This document shows, piece by piece, positions 1 through 12,800 of a DNA stretch of 64,000 nt. Source of the stretch: Bimuria novae-zelandiae CBS 107.79 (Eukaryota; Ascomycota; Dothideomycetes; Pleosporales; Didymosphaeriaceae). The stretch is taken from NCBI GenBank assembly GCA_010015655.1, contig ML976676.1, positions 628,344-692,343 on the forward strand. The letters are read 5' to 3'. Below the pieces are notes generated by a model, which saw nothing but the letters and a program-made list of their open reading frames with translations, did not search any database and was not told where the DNA came from. Made by a program: the position numbers and the translations under genes. Every line of letters begins with the position of its first letter. Position 1 is the stretch's first letter.

Positions 1-539
1 ACATCACGTGACCTCGGTTGCGCAACCCCACCAAGTGTCACCCCCGCTGAGGGCCCGTTGGTCCTCCGCGTCCCATACATGTTCAGATCCTAACAGAGGG
101 ATACTAATAGTGTTCTTAAAGAGGCATTAGCTGTATGTAACATGTTCTAAATAGAATTAGTTTTAATACTATCATAAAATTAAAGCAAAATAGAAGCCTA
201 CTACCTATTTTTACTTAGGCAACCTAGCATTGCGTTAGAAGTATTAATATATAGGTGCGAAATATTGCAAATACCTTAAGAGTAGCTTACGAACGCGTTC
301 ACATCGTCATGCGAATGTATAACTATAGGAGGAGCTTTGACAATACTAACAAACCCTACTTTAGGATGAAACTGACCTAAGGAAAAAATATTTTTTAGGC
401 CTATATCTATCTATTTAACGTTAATTTAGAATAGGAATTGCTTGTGGGAATTATACCTTACAGTGTAGTCTAATCTTACGTTAAACTAGCCACCTAGTAT
501 GTAATATGTTCGTATCTACTTTAGACTCTATTCCTAACA
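1..539. other. Window start; short GC-balanced flank then AT-rich sequence
   Basis: The first ~110 bases have ordinary composition and few TpA-rich stretches; from about 115 on the sequence turns AT-rich and stop-dense in every frame. I see no gene here. It may hold the 5' end of the MULE-like element that follows, but I could not define a terminal inverted repeat. Confidence 0.5.
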
Positions 540-2451
540 GGTTCAGAGCGTATCTGGAGTCCAATACTGGTATATTGGCTGTTTAGCATGGCGGTGGCAG
601 GCAGAACGTATAGAAGATTACTTCTTTAGAAGGATTATAAAGAAACATAATCTTAAACACCTTTAGAAGCTATTTAGAAAGGGTTTAGATTATATTCCTA
701 AGAGCGTAATAGCATGTTATAGTGTTAAACCTAATATCTTATGGTTATTAAGATATGGTAAGTAGTATATCCTTAATTATAACATGTTACTAATGTATTA
801 TTAAGATATTAATTATCCTTAAGGCTAAGCTTAGTTCCTGCAGTAGATATGCCTAGTTAAATTTAATATTATTATTTTAAGAGATTTAGAACATGTTCCC
901 TTATTCTTTTTCTATTCTCACGGCGAGCATACATACCTACCATCCCCTCCTTATCGTCCTCCTACTGAGGTTCTATAAGGACTTATTGAATTGATTTAGA
1001 AAAAGCGGGATCTAATAGCTACACGAGGTAAGTTTATTTATAAATATATTTTAAACGCGTTTTAAACACGTCATTAATACTTTATAGTAAAATTCTTTAG
1101 TTCTTACGCTTTAAAGGAGTTCTGTCGTCGTAATAATGCTATATCTCTTATTCAAATCTACTAGTCTTTCGCGAATATAGATCGAATATCACATATCCTC
1201 TGGAGAGAGCGTCTTACAATGTTCCCTGCAGGCTAGTATATATAGGATATTATTGTAGAATAGATAGCTAAGTATCGGAATCTTGAAACTATTAGTAATA
1301 TATTAGGAACATGTTCTATAGTTATTAAACTTACTGTTTACTAGGCCTATATCTAAGAAGTATTAGTTAATAGTACTAGTACTATAGTTCTATACTTTTT
1401 TACAGAGCAGGCTAAAGTTTTTGCTGAACGTAAGACATTTTAATATGATATGTCTTTTAAGAGGACGTCTAAGTATAAATTCTGCGAGATTATCTTCGCA
1501 TTCTTTTCATAAACACTATAAGACGTGCATAGGAATACGTTCTAAACGCGTTATTAAAATGCTAATATTTTTTAGTCTTCACCCTCGCGCGCGTATCTTT
1601 GTCAACCGTGATAGTCTATAAATTTATTAGTAATGTTTTTACATCTCTTTCTGAACGTGTTAGGGAAAACCTTAACCTTTAGAGGCATCTCTATAGTATA
1701 GGATTTAATAGTATAATAATTAATATAGACTGGAAGCAGATAGAAGGTATTTTGAACTAGAAATACTTTATAAACGTATTAAGAATATATACTAAATATT
1801 TTTAATAGGCTTTAGGTTATATCTGTAAAACCTCGATATCCGTCGACGTCTATGGGACTGGCAGCTACAGAATTGTATTCGATTCTGCACTATACATTGT
1901 AGGCGTAGAGTTATTCAAGCTGTACCTGGCTTAGAATATACTAGAGGTGGTATATATGACCGCATGGAGTCTCTTCTTACTTGTACAAGTATGGAAGATT
2001 ACTTTACACTTAGAAATCTTCTTCGTGGTAGGGAATATTTTATTAACATATTAAGAACAGGCTAATAATTTATTTAGATAATAAACTATTACCTATTGCT
2101 AACTAGGCTGCTTATAAGTTAATTCCTGTTATATTAGCTAGTTTAAACTAACACTGTTCATTGATTCCAGAAGATATTTAGAATTTAATATCACTAGATT
2201 CTAATATACTAGAGTAGACTATAGAAAGGTTATACTCTTATAGGAAGGGCCTTTTATTACTTTCTATAGTTCTAAGGTTCGTAAGTTATTATAATTATGT
2301 TAAGAGCTAATTCTGATCCCGTTAAGTGGTATAAAGCTTGACTAAAGAGATATTGATTTGCTATAAGCGAGAGACAATAGTATAAGGCATATCTTAAGGT
2401 TAATATTAATTATAAACCGCTATATAATAAGCCTAGGACGAGAGAGTAAGT
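540..2451 (+). pseudogene. MULE-like (Hop-type) transposase remnant, 5' part, RIP-mutated
   Basis: Reading + through frequent stops gives a recognisable protein: YWYIGCLAWRW near 565-600, then a block ending SHGEHTYLPSPP near 916-955 followed by PPTEVL, and near 1435-1620 a degraded FKR...FAFF segment. This order (GC/W-rich N-terminus, a hydrophobic stretch ending in G-x-H-T/S-H-x-PPP, then the transposase core) is what I recall for fungal MULE/Hop-family transposases. Nearly every break is a TAA/TAG where CAA/CAG or TGG would fit, so it is a dead copy. A copia element is inserted at 2457; the reading appears to resume after 8653. The assignment rests on remembered family patterns. Confidence 0.5.
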
Positions 2452-2456
2452 CTAAG
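2452..2456. repeat. Target-site duplication CTAAG, left
   Basis: CTAAG directly precedes the left LTR and recurs exactly at 8649-8653 after the right LTR. It is a perfect 5-bp duplication, the size expected for Ty1/copia integration. Confidence 0.9.
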
Positions 2457-2709
2457 TGTCGGTTCACAGGTAGCAAGGAATAAACAAGTAACTCTCTGTC
2501 TTTGGTATCTGGTGTCTGTCTTGTCTTGTGTGTGTGCTATAATAGTTCTATATACCTTCCTTCCAGTTCTTGTGGATGTGATAGAGTACCAGGTGGTGTG
2601 GAGGCGAAGGCGTTTCGGTACAGTATCAGGTTAACTAGAAGTGAGGGGGTACAGGGGTATAATAGGGTTACACAGTTCCCTTAGTGCGGAAGGTGAGGCT
2701 GTGCAGACA
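2457..2709 (-). repeat. Left LTR (3' LTR) of the 2.5-8.6 kb copia element
   Basis: 253 bp, begins TGTCGG and ends GCAGACA on the + strand. It matches 8396-8648 at the same length; the few differences are mostly C/T or G/A transitions. A small open frame inside (2502-2684) is LTR sequence, not a gene. Just inside it, the minus strand has a purine-rich tract (AAAAGAAAAG) suitable as polypurine tract. Confidence 0.92.
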
Positions 2710-2968
2710 CTGGCAGCTTTTCTTTTATAGTAAAAACAAGTGTGGATTAGGTGTACACTCGCTGGAGAGGCTGTTTGCGAAAGTCGAAAGGTAATAACTA
2801 TAGTAGTTGTTATAATTATTGTTGTTAGAGCTAGTTTGCAAGGTCCTTATGTATTACTTATCTATTAACTCGTACGCGCAGCAAGTTTGTACTAATAAGA
2901 GTTTTTAGGGCTTTGTTTAGCGATGTTTTTATTATAGCGTTAGCAGGGTTGTTTTAACTATTTACCTA

Positions 2969-3223
2969 TTAAACCTTAAACAACTCTCTTCTCTCATATA
3001 ATTGACGTAAGGCCATAATATTAATTATTAGTCGTTTTTCCTTAGTCGTTCCTAGCTTGACAATACACTTATACAGTGAGTATGAGTCCGTACAAACTAC
3101 TAGGGGGAGAGATAGCAGACTAAGCTGCTTTGTAACCATGGCAAGCGTCGAGGTGATAGAGTATACGAGGTTAACGCCTCCTACCATTGCGTAGATTTCT
3201 AATGCAAGTACGCTCCGGGTCAC
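2969..3223 (-). pseudogene. Copia RNase H domain fragment
   Basis: 84 open codons reading VCTDSYSLYKCIVKLGTT followed by a KEKRL...LRQLYERRE block. This is the classic copia RNase H section, where the Asp-Ser of TDS and the K/R-rich helix are conserved. It sits at the 3' end of pol, just before the 3' LTR, as expected. It is an open stretch in a disrupted polyprotein, not a standalone gene. Confidence 0.85.
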
Positions 3224-5830
3224 GCGTTTACTCTTTGCAGAGCTCTAGTAAATAAGATTATTATAAATAGTAAACTCTGCGTTAGTAATATCTTCTATAG
3301 CTACTACAATTATGTAGCTAATCTAGCTACTTAAATCTTTGTTATTTGCGAAGGAGCCGTTAACGAAGACAAAGACTTTAGCCTAAGCTAGGTTAAGTGC
3401 CTTATAGGTGAGGCCACGATTAAGATTATTTAGTTACTACTGTAGGCGTTTATTTAACGCGTTAACGTCGTTGGCGGTAGGCTCCTGAGTTTGTGTAGTA
3501 ATAGAGAGGTTAAAAGTTGCCTCTAGTTAGTAGATGCTTGCGATGTAGGCGCCGCGAGCCCTTTACTTAATATACTATTATTAATAGTTAGCTAAGCTTG
3601 CGTTAATAAGATGAATCTTCTTACCTTAATTCTTTTATTATAGTAAGAGCTTGCTAGTGTAATTAATCGATAGGACGTAGCCGTTAAAAATTAATAAAGT
3701 AGTAGGTGTTAGCTTCTCCTTTAGCTTAGCTATAAATGTTAACTCCTTCTCCTTTAGGTTAGAGAAACGTTTATCCGTAAGGATAAGTGTGTTATTAGTC
3801 TGCATGCCTACTATGCCAAAGGCGTCCTAAGTAGTGGTTACAAGCAGGCATAGATCATACGTTAAGGTCTTTATATAAAGCTTTTCCTTATGATAAGCGC
3901 TGTATGTTGCCTACTAATAGGTACTGGCTTTAGCTAGGCCGTATAGAGGCTTCTTAACTATTATAACTATGCTAGGTGGATACTTGTATTTAATTTCCTT
4001 AGGTAAGTGGGCAATAACTACTTAGTTAAGCTTTATGCGTAACTATACGTATGCTTAGGTAATATCTTATAGCTAGAGCAAGATCTCTCTATTTATTAAC
4101 GGAACTCTATTACGCATAAGTGAAGGAGTAATAGCTAGTATAATTTATTAGCTAGCTCGCTAGATAGTTAGCGATTAGGTAAGGATTATTACTTTGCTAT
4201 TGTCTTAATAGCCTTACACTATAAGACATAATTTCTTATATAGGGTAGTAGTAGTCTTGCCTTTAATTTTGCGTACTAGTCGCAATTTAAAAATCCGTTC
4301 TTGGTGCTTACCGGGATTGTATTATTTAAAGCGGAAGACTCTATTAGTAATAAGGCTATTAATTTCCTTATTATCTAATAGCTTAAGTAATTAACTAGGT
4401 GTAGTTATCTTTTGCTCTTGGCGCAACTATATAGTAAGTAGCTAGTCGGTGTTCTCTTTGTGCGTTATAAAGACCTCTATTATGTGAGCTTCGTTAGGCG
4501 CTGCGTGGATAGTGTACGCTATAGGAGCCGCACGAGCTGTCTTATAAGGGTTTACGCAGGCTATAGTGGCTTTAGGCTTGTTCTTGCTACCTTTAGGTTA
4601 GTCGCGTTTTTATTAAGGGAGTTTAGAAGCTTATTCTTAATGCTAGTTAGTCCTACTAGTTTTGCTATCTTTATCCTAATTATTGTCTTCGTTATCTAGT
4701 ATATCTATTAGGTGGCTATTATCCTTATTATTAATCGCTAGTGGCGTGGCTGGTTCGTTGTTTGTTGGGGAGGTATCCGTGTAGTACGGCTTAACAACCG
4801 TTGAGCGGAAATTTATAGGGCCATGCGGCAGCTATATTGTACAGGTCTTATTTATTATAGTAATAAGCTTATAGGGGCCTATCTATCTATCCTTCTCGCG
4901 CCAAACGCGCACATTAGAGTTGATAGGCAGTATAGTTATTTTAAGCGTTATATATCTATTACGCGTTGCTAGCGTATTGTTAATTTAACGCGTCTCGTGT
5001 ACCTGTTATACCTCTTTTATAGTCTTTTTAATAGTAGCAGCGCGTTAAGTAATTAATAGCGACGGGGGAGAGTCTTCTGTTATTTATGGGTAGGCGCTAA
5101 AGACAAGGAGCGTAGGTACTAGGCTATTAGGACCCACTATGTTATTAATAGCTTTAATAGCTATTTGTAAGATGAGCTGCCTGTCTATTATTATAGGTAA
5201 ATTAGCTTAGATAGTCTTAAAAGCACGTTATAATAGAGTATAGTACTACTCTACCTTGCCTACGCTGTTATAAGTTTCTATAGGTACTTCTTTAATATTA
5301 ATTAATAGTGACTTGGCAAGTTACTTAAATTTAGTAGAAATAAAGTTCCTGCCGACGTTATAGATAAGATACTTAGGCGGTCTAAGGTAGGTATTAATTT
5401 AGTAATGCTGTAGAGCGTCCTAAGTGCTTGCGGCTAATGTATCTTTAAGAAAGTAAGTAGCTTAAAAGGCGGTCGCGTCGTTAACTATATGTAGGATAGG
5501 TTTTCTATTTAGGTACATAATGTTAATAATTACCTTGTAGTTAAAGTCTAGGTCTAGTTTCTTAAGCTTAAATCTAAAGCGTCTAGGTGCTTTCTAATTT
5601 AGTTGGCACTGTTAGTAGTACTTAACGAGCTTATTAATAAGCTCTTTGTGGACGTTATTATGGCCAGCGCGAATAAGCAAGTTATAGAGCTAACGAGCTA
5701 ATAGGTGGCTAAATTGTTAGTAGAGCTAGCGTAGCTTAGTCTTTATAAGATAGTAGCTGGCGGCTGCGGTGCGTTTAGATTAATTTACAAGGAGCCATGG
5801 ATGGCCCTATTTACGCATAACTAGGTGTAG

Positions 5831-6031
5831 CTAGTTGCCCTGGACTAGTACGTTGCGCAGGTTGTTATATCTGACGCCTAGTCTATCTATGTTGGCCAGA
5901 TAGAGCAAGAATGGCGTATTAGTAGGTAGCACGTAGAACGTGACTTTACTAATTACTATGTTGACGTGTAGGGTGCCTATGGATGTAATTGCCTGGCCTT
6001 TGCTAAAGCGGATTTGGTGCTGCCTAGCCAT
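5831..6031 (-). pseudogene. Copia protease/pre-integrase linker fragment
   Basis: 66 open codons with SIGTLHVNIVISKVTFYV, TPFLLYLANIDRLGV and NNLRNVLVQ. This is the strand-rich tail of the aspartic protease leading into the GAG pre-integrase region of fungal copia polyproteins. The same region is recognisable in the element at 50273-56201 (about 52.7-52.9 kb), so the two belong to related lineages. Confidence 0.8.
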
Positions 6032-8374
6032 TAAGATATCTATTTGTAAGCTTATGGCTGCCTATAGAGTAGTCGCTTGTAGTTCTCTAGCTGTCGAGAC
6101 GCCTGAGGCTCCCGTGTTAGGCATAATGCCTTAAAAGACTTTCTTATTGTATTAATTTTTAAACGTAAATATAGTGGCGGGCGTGTTATTTATAGCCCTA
6201 AACGCGTTAATTCGTGTAGTCGCGTGGTATATAGCTTAGTTATTTAGGTAGCTAATTATCTAATTGCTGTTAATTATAGTAGAGAACTTAGTAATAAACT
6301 AATCTCCCTTAGTTATTATTTTAGTAGCGAGCATCTACTAGGCCTTATTATTAATTTTAATACCTTTATATTTAGTTAGGAAAGTATAAAAGTTAGCGAT
6401 ATTAGGTTGCGCGTTATATAAGTAGGCTAACGCTATCTAGTAAAATCTATTATAGGATTGCTTGCGCTCGTCCCTAGAGTGCTTTATTAACTAGTAGCTA
6501 GGCTTACTATAGATAAAGCATTTCTTTTAAAATTACTATTGCTTAGGTTATAGTAGCTATTAGAAGGGTGATCCTCGAGAGTTGCCTTAATAGAGTCTAT
6601 AGTTATTAACGTCTTGTGGCGAGAAGCGCGACGAGAATTCTTATAATTTATTACCTTAACCTCTCCGTGAGCCTTTACCTCTATAGGTTCTATTAGTCTA
6701 GTACTGCTTATAGTCGTTTGCGTTGGGGTCGTCCTTATAGGGGTGTTAGAGGTTATAGTAGTTCTAATACTCCTTATTAGTAGTGTATTACGTTAGGCTT
6801 AGATTACGCGCCTCGCGCGAGCGGGTAGCAGCGCTAATAGATAAGCGTAGAGTAAAGTAGAGGCCTTTAAAAGTAGGCGCTAGGGCAAAGAGGGTAAGGT
6901 TATAGTCCTTAATACTACTATACGTATTAAGTAGTTGTTTGCGTAGCACGTTATTACTTTAGTAGTTATAGCCTAACCCGCGTTAAAGCTTCTAGAGCTT
7001 ATTAATAAGTAATTAGAGAGTATTAAAACAAGATTTATTAAGGTAGGCGCTAATTATACGTGCTAGCGTGATTATTCTCTACTTACTAAGGTATAATTAA
7101 CGATTCTTCTTATTATAGAAGTGGCTCTTTGTTATACCTATTATTATCTTAAGATTATAGCCCTGACCCGCGAGGCGGTTATAGTAGTAGTTAGACGCTT
7201 TGTCTTTTAGTATAATAGAAAAAGCTTGATCCTAGTGTTGCTTAGGTAGCCCTATCTTGCTGCAATTGTCTCGGAAGATTCTAAATTTAGTATTAAACAC
7301 GTTATATAGCTTACCTCTAAAGCGCTTTTTATTGTCGTATAGCTTGTAGAGGTCTGTAATAAGTTAATATATGTTGTTAAGACGTGTGGCGTCTGTAGGG
7401 CTTTCGTGCTGCAGATGGGGGTTATACGTATTGTACTGGTTTAGCTACTGCGTAGAGGATAAAGGCGCGTTGTGCTGCTAATGAGGGGGCAGGTATATAG
7501 TGGGCTGCCATTTTGGTGGAGGTATAGGTTAGTAGACAGTGCGTGCTATTAGAGCTAGTTAAGGAGAAGTAAGGTGTGTAGAGGGTTATTAAGAAGATTG
7601 CTATAATGGAGGCGTATTATATAGAGGCGATGTTGTAAGATTTGGATTAAAGCGCGAGTTGAACCTCTTATTTATTTTAAGCTAGTAAGTAACCTCTTTA
7701 TTAGTCTATTCGTAATAGTCGCCCTATAGCGCTTCTGCGATATTATAGGCAATTAACTTATTATTCTTAGCTATAAAGACGCCTTGCTTGCGTAGGTGGT
7801 CTTAGAATTTAGTAATAAGAGATTTATTGCCTTTATTAAAGAGTTCTTTTAGCTATTCTTTAAAAATAATAGTTATCTGCTCCTATAGCTTATAGTCCTC
7901 CTATTCTTTGTTTCGGGAGATTCGGTAGTAGAAGAGGATATATGTGTTTACACTCTTTATGTTAATTTTCGTGATGTCTATATTCTTATTAATATTAAGG
8001 GGCTGGCCCTAGCTATTTTTATTAATAAGCGCCTGTTCTTCCTTCGTGAGATGGTTGGTGAAAGACATCGTGAGAAAGCGATTTAGGGGTCGTAAGGTGT
8101 TTCTTTAAGAGAGTAAGACGCAGGTTAATTAATAGTACTATTAGTGGCGGGTACTGTAGAGCGTAATAGATAGGGACTTAGGTAAACGCTTAGAGTCCTT
8201 ATTACTTAGTAGTAGGCTACGACGCGCGAGCTTCTAGCGAAGGCGTGATAGACGCGGAGACCTAGGTAAACGCTTAGGATCTTGTTAGTACATGGTTTAG
8301 GGTATCGCTATACCCCTTGTCGTGTCTCTTCTAGTTCTCCTTGCTGTCTGTGGTTATCTCTCATAGCATCGACT

Positions 8375-8395
8375 ATAAGGGTAACTACTAATTAG
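8375..8395 (-). promoter_or_regulatory. Primer-binding site of the 2.5-8.6 kb copia element
   Basis: Immediately inside the 5' LTR the minus strand reads CTAATTAGTAGTTACCC. The same start, CTRATTAGTRGTT, follows the 5' LTRs at 47369, 50569 and 33783, differing by transitions. The primer tRNA is not identified. Confidence 0.6.
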
Positions 8396-8648
8396 TATCG
8401 GTTTACAGGTAGCAAGGAATAAACAAGTAACTCTTTGTCTTTAGTATCTAGTGTCTGTCTTGTCTTGTGTGTGTGCTATAATAGTTCTATATACCTTCCT
8501 TCCAGTTCTTGTGGATGTGATAGAGTACCAGGTGGTGTGGAGGCAAAGGGGTTTCGGTACAGTATCAGGTTAACTAGAAGTGAGGGGGTACAGGGGTATA
8601 ATAGGGTTACACAGTTCCCTTAGTGCGGAAGGCGAGGCTGTGCAGACA
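8396..8648 (-). repeat. Right LTR (5' LTR) of the 2.5-8.6 kb copia element
   Basis: 253 bp, begins TATCGG (TGTCGG in the partner) and ends GCAGACA. It is followed by the CTAAG duplication at 8649-8653. Confidence 0.92.
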
Positions 8649-8653
8649 CTAAG

Positions 8654-9763
8654 CTTACTATAATATATTATTAATTTGTTAATAATAAGATACTAGACTA
8701 TTTACTAGAACGAAAGCGGAACGTAGAGCTTAGTTCTTTAGAACTCTGAAATATATTAATAAGACATTAAACTTATCTAGCTCTATGTAGGGTAGATTAA
8801 TAATATTATGATTACAATTACCCTTAATCTAACGTCCTAGCACTTTAAGTTACTTATAAAATATTATTAATATATTAGAATTAAAATAATAATAAGTTAT
8901 TTAGTCTAAGAATTATAAGGAATTAAAGTCTGAACCGTTAAGCCTTTAAAAATAATTAAAAACTTATTATTAAGTAAGAGAGGCTCGTGCTTCTTACAAA
9001 AGTACTTAAACTTAAGGAAAGAGAAATTATAAATATAGAGAAAAAGCTAGAACTAGAGGAGAGGAGAGTAAAGCTAGCAAAAATAGGTTAAAAATATATT
9101 AAGAATATATTCTAGTTATATATATTACAAATATGTTTAGCCAAATTATAGAAACTTTAAAGTAATAGAAGTAGTATAGGGATGCATACATAGGATTTAT
9201 AGATGTATTATATTCTTAACACGTTGGCAAGCCATTCCTAATAAACTCGAAATATATTTAGCTATAAAAGCTGTTTAACGCGTAAAGCACCGGTGGAGAA
9301 CAGGTTTTAAACACGTTAAGTAATAGGTATCTTAGATCTATACCTTAAACGCCTTCTAAACGCGTTAATATCACGTAAGCATTATTAAACCTTATCCTTA
9401 TCCTTATCCTTATTAGTCTCCTATCCATAGAAGTAGTTGCATGACAGGTACCTCTTATCCCACATGCAGCCTAGACATGTTAGAAACAGCCTAAGAGGAT
9501 ATTAATATTAATTTACTAGTAGATTTAGTCTTCCTGCCCTTATAATTAGAGTAACGATATATAAAGGAGCTCTTATACTCTTTAACTAACCTGCGTACTC
9601 TCTGAAGTTTACCTAAACATATTAATAATAGGTATATAATATTATGTAAATAAGATACTTATATTACCGTTCTTATATTCAGGAGGTTTCATCTTAGGCT
9701 TGCTATTAGAAGCTTTACTAAACTTATTTATATTATCTTAGGAAGATATTCTACTGCTAGAAT
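8654..9763 (+). pseudogene. Likely 3' part of the MULE-like element plus AT-rich flank
   Basis: After the CTAAG duplication a stop-ridden + frame continues. At about 8990-9110 it encodes a charged, coiled-coil-like run (LKLKEREIINIEKKLELEE then RRVKLAKI), a plausible transposase C-terminus. From about 9150 to 9763 I see only AT-rich sequence with no recognisable domain or inverted repeat. Confidence 0.35.
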
Positions 9764-9924
9764 TATAATAGGCTACGCCTAGTTGTTGCCTCGGAGCCTT
9801 AACCCTCGGTTATGCGAACCCCAGATATATAAGTTTAACGCCTAAAGCTTAACTTTAGACTCTCTATTAAATTTATAAGTATTCTTTTAGCACCTTTAGC
9901 CCCTTAAGTATTTAGTTTTTTATA
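9764..9924 (+). repeat. 5' LTR of gypsy A
   Basis: 161 bp from TATAATAGGC to TTTTTTATA, aligned end to end with 17063-17223. Most differences between the two copies are C/T or G/A. Confidence 0.8.
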
Positions 9925-12439
9925 TTAAATTTAATTACTTCTACCCGTCGCGGGACAAGTAGGTTTTAAATATAACTATTAACTAAAGCTGCGAAGTAGC
10001 ACACGAAGTTAAAAAAAACTTATATAAATAAATACTATAAAGGTAACGCCTAAACCTGCGAGGAGATAAAATCCTTCCTAGTAAGTAATTAAAAAAAGTC
10101 TTAATAGATACTTAACACTAGCAAGACTATCTTTACTAAATAAAGAAGTTATAAAAATAAGAATAAGATATTTACTAAAGGTCTGCGTTTTAGCGCGAAT
10201 AATTATACGTAGTAAGCTATTAGCTTATAAAGCAGTAATAGTTAAGGAAATAAAAAGATAGCCTTTTTATTTATAACTAAACTCTAGGCATTAGGAGTTA
10301 ACGATAATAAAATAAAATAATTTCTAAGTAAGGTTAAAGTACTTGTTAAACTATAAGATACCTTTTAGACTTTACTATAAAAAGTAAGAGAATTAATTAA
10401 AGAAATAGTAAAAGAGCGCTACGAATCTTTAATAATATAATAATACTTTCAAAAGATAAAAGGTTTTAATTAGCTATAAGAAGGAAACTAATAGATAAAG
10501 CTACTAAAGAGATTAATAGTAAAGCTTATTTTAAACTGAGGAAGAAGCTACCATCTTAAGATTTTTAATTTAGCCTATTTTAATAGCGAACGATAGGATT
10601 ACTACTACTATAAAATATTAATATAATATAAACTCCTAGAGGATAGGGACTACCCTAGAAATATACCTAAATATATTATTAGTTAATTAATAGAATGTAT
10701 AGCGACGATAGAAATTACGTATCTAGACTACTACCTAAGATACACTAAAGCTAACCTCTAAAAGTCATTAAACTATAACTTTTATAAATACTTAATAAAA
10801 GAAATCGTGCGTAAGTACTTACTTATAATATAATAAGGAAACTAAAAGCTTCATAACTTTAATCTTAACTTTAATAATTACGCTATGAAAGCTAAGGAGT
10901 ATAGTTAAGAGATCTTAAAAAACCTATATTTTTAAAGCCTCTGTATAGACCTACAGGATTAAATAGTTATAGTAAATATAAATAATAATTATGACCTGTA
11001 AGGGGTCTAGAAGAATGTAAATAAAATAATTTTTTTTTAAAATATATTATAATTACTAAAGTTTTCTGCTAAGAACAGGGCGCTAAACAAGATAGATTAG
11101 GAACCTACCTAAGCTAACTGTAAAAGGATGTCTAGCTAACGAAGCTAAGATAAAAGATACTAAGTGATAGATAGAGCTATAGGAGGACACAGGTCCATTA
11201 ATACCTAAAAGTGGGTCACGTAGATGTCGCGCGAGATAATAGAAACCTATAAAAAAAAGTTTCTATTTTTATTATAAAGATACAGGACACTATATAAAGT
11301 AGTATAAACTTTTACTTATAATAAAACTAGCATAAGTTTTCGCCACTATACTTGCTACTAATGAATTCTTTAATAAAGAGTTTAATATAGCTTTTACTAA
11401 TTTAAAAAACTAGATCCTTTTAGCAATAGTCGCCGCTAGGAGATAAAAGAAAAAAAAAGTTTTAATAACGTTTAAAAGCTATAGCTAGACTTAATACTAG
11501 TAATAGTATACTCGCTTATTAATAACATTATGTTTACATTAACAACAATTAATTTAGGTTATTTAACCTTTAGATTTATATAAAAAAAAAACTTAGAATA
11601 AAAGCCTACCTATAGCGTAAAAACTACCCTATTTATAAAAGGTTATTAATATTAGAGATATGCGACGCTTCCTATGCGAAGTAGTCTAATTAGAAGTAAA
11701 TATTAATAGCTATATAAAACTAATATAGCTGTTTATCTTACCTAACAATAGGTTGTATAATCTAATTCTTAGCCTAACTTAAATAAAGAAGAGTAGGGTT
11801 AAACTAGCCCTAGAGAAGAAATTAATCTAAATTAAAAGTTTAGATACCTATATCTATAACTAAAAGGCAAAAAACTATTGATAAAGCTCTAAAAGGTATT
11901 AGCTATAGCTTTTATAGCCCTAAATTACTGTAATCGATGCCTAGAAAACAGGGCTAAAGTATTTTCTATATTAATAAAAAATATATAGAAGGTATTAATC
12001 TGCAAGCTAAAGGTAAACCTCTAAAAGTTAATACTTAAAGCTTTTAAGGACTTATAGCGTATCTTCTATAGGGAACAAGCTAACAAGCTCCCCCTGCACT
12101 ATAGACCTAGAGTAGATCTTTCTATCCCTCTTGTTAAAAAAGATAGCGAGATCCTAGAGATCCCCTATAGCCCTTTATTTAATATATCTCGTGAAGAGTT
12201 ACTCGTAGTTTAAAAAAAAGCTTACTAAATACTTAGATAAAGGTTTTATTTAGGTAAGCAAGTCTAGAGCCGCTACTTTAGTATTATTTACTAAGAAACC
12301 TAGTAAAGCACTATACTTCTACGTTCATTATTAAGCCCTATACGCTATCTTAAAGCAGGACTAGTATTTTTTACTATTAATTAGTTAGACCCTTTAGCTC
12401 CTCGCGAAGACTAAGTAGTTTAGTAAACTTAATATAATT

Positions 12440-12800
12440 TAAGCCTTTTATAGGTTTTAGAAAATAAACGGCGAGGAATAAAAGACAGCGTTTAAAACTT
12501 AATTTAGATTTTATAAGTAGCTAGTAGTTCCTTTAGCCTAGCTAACGCGCTAAGTACGTTTTAGTAGTATATTAATTAGGTAATAAAAAAGTACCTTAAT
12601 AACTACTGCTTAGAGTATATAAATAACGTTTTTATCTTCTCTAGTAGTAGCGAAAAAGACCACGAAAAGAAAGTACGTACTATAATTTAAATTTTATGGA
12701 TCGCAGGATCATATTTAGATATTAAAGAATTTAAGTTTTATATTAAAAAGACTCAGTACTTTAAATTTATTATAGACGTTAATAAGGGTCTAAGCATAGA
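12440..12800 (+). pseudogene. Gypsy A reverse transcriptase core, mutated
   Basis: The frame reads through TAG/TAA codons (at expected Trp/Gln positions) as KINGEE..KTAFKT, FYK.LVVPLA, then EYINNVFIFSSSSEKDHEK and YIKKTQYFKFI. These match RT motifs 3-6 of Ty3/gypsy. The two catalytic Asp codons of the YIDD box are AAT and AAC at 12622-12627, a G-to-A change in each, so this RT cannot be active. Confidence 0.85.

Larger units (their letters stand above)
2457..8648 (-). mobile_element. Ty1/copia retrotransposon, complete with LTRs, RIP-inactivated
   Basis: 6192 bp between perfect CTAAG duplications. Coding order on the minus strand is gag (about 7.4-8.1 kb), protease, integrase, reverse transcriptase, RNase H, i.e. 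copia order. Visible marks: protease motif MPNTGAS near 6098-6127 (expected DTG, Asp now Asn), the protease/pre-integrase linker at 5831-6031 (TPFLLYLANIDRLGV), an AT-hook-like block with PKGSKNKPK at about 4565-4610, RT motif MQTNN at 3791-3805 (expected MQTDD), and RNase H at 2969-3223. Stops in all domains make it non-autonomous. It splits a MULE-like element, so it is younger than that element. Confidence 0.9.

Noticed and set aside
1421..1621. 66-codon open frame as a gene
   Set aside because: It lies in the RIP-mutated MULE-like region in a frame unrelated to the transposase; no motif.
2502..2684. Open frame repeated at 8435-8623
   Set aside because: Both copies are the LTR of the copia element; repetition comes from the LTR pair.
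4460..4699. 79-codon + open frame with hydrophobic end
   Set aside because: Antisense to the copia pol coding strand; composition artefact.
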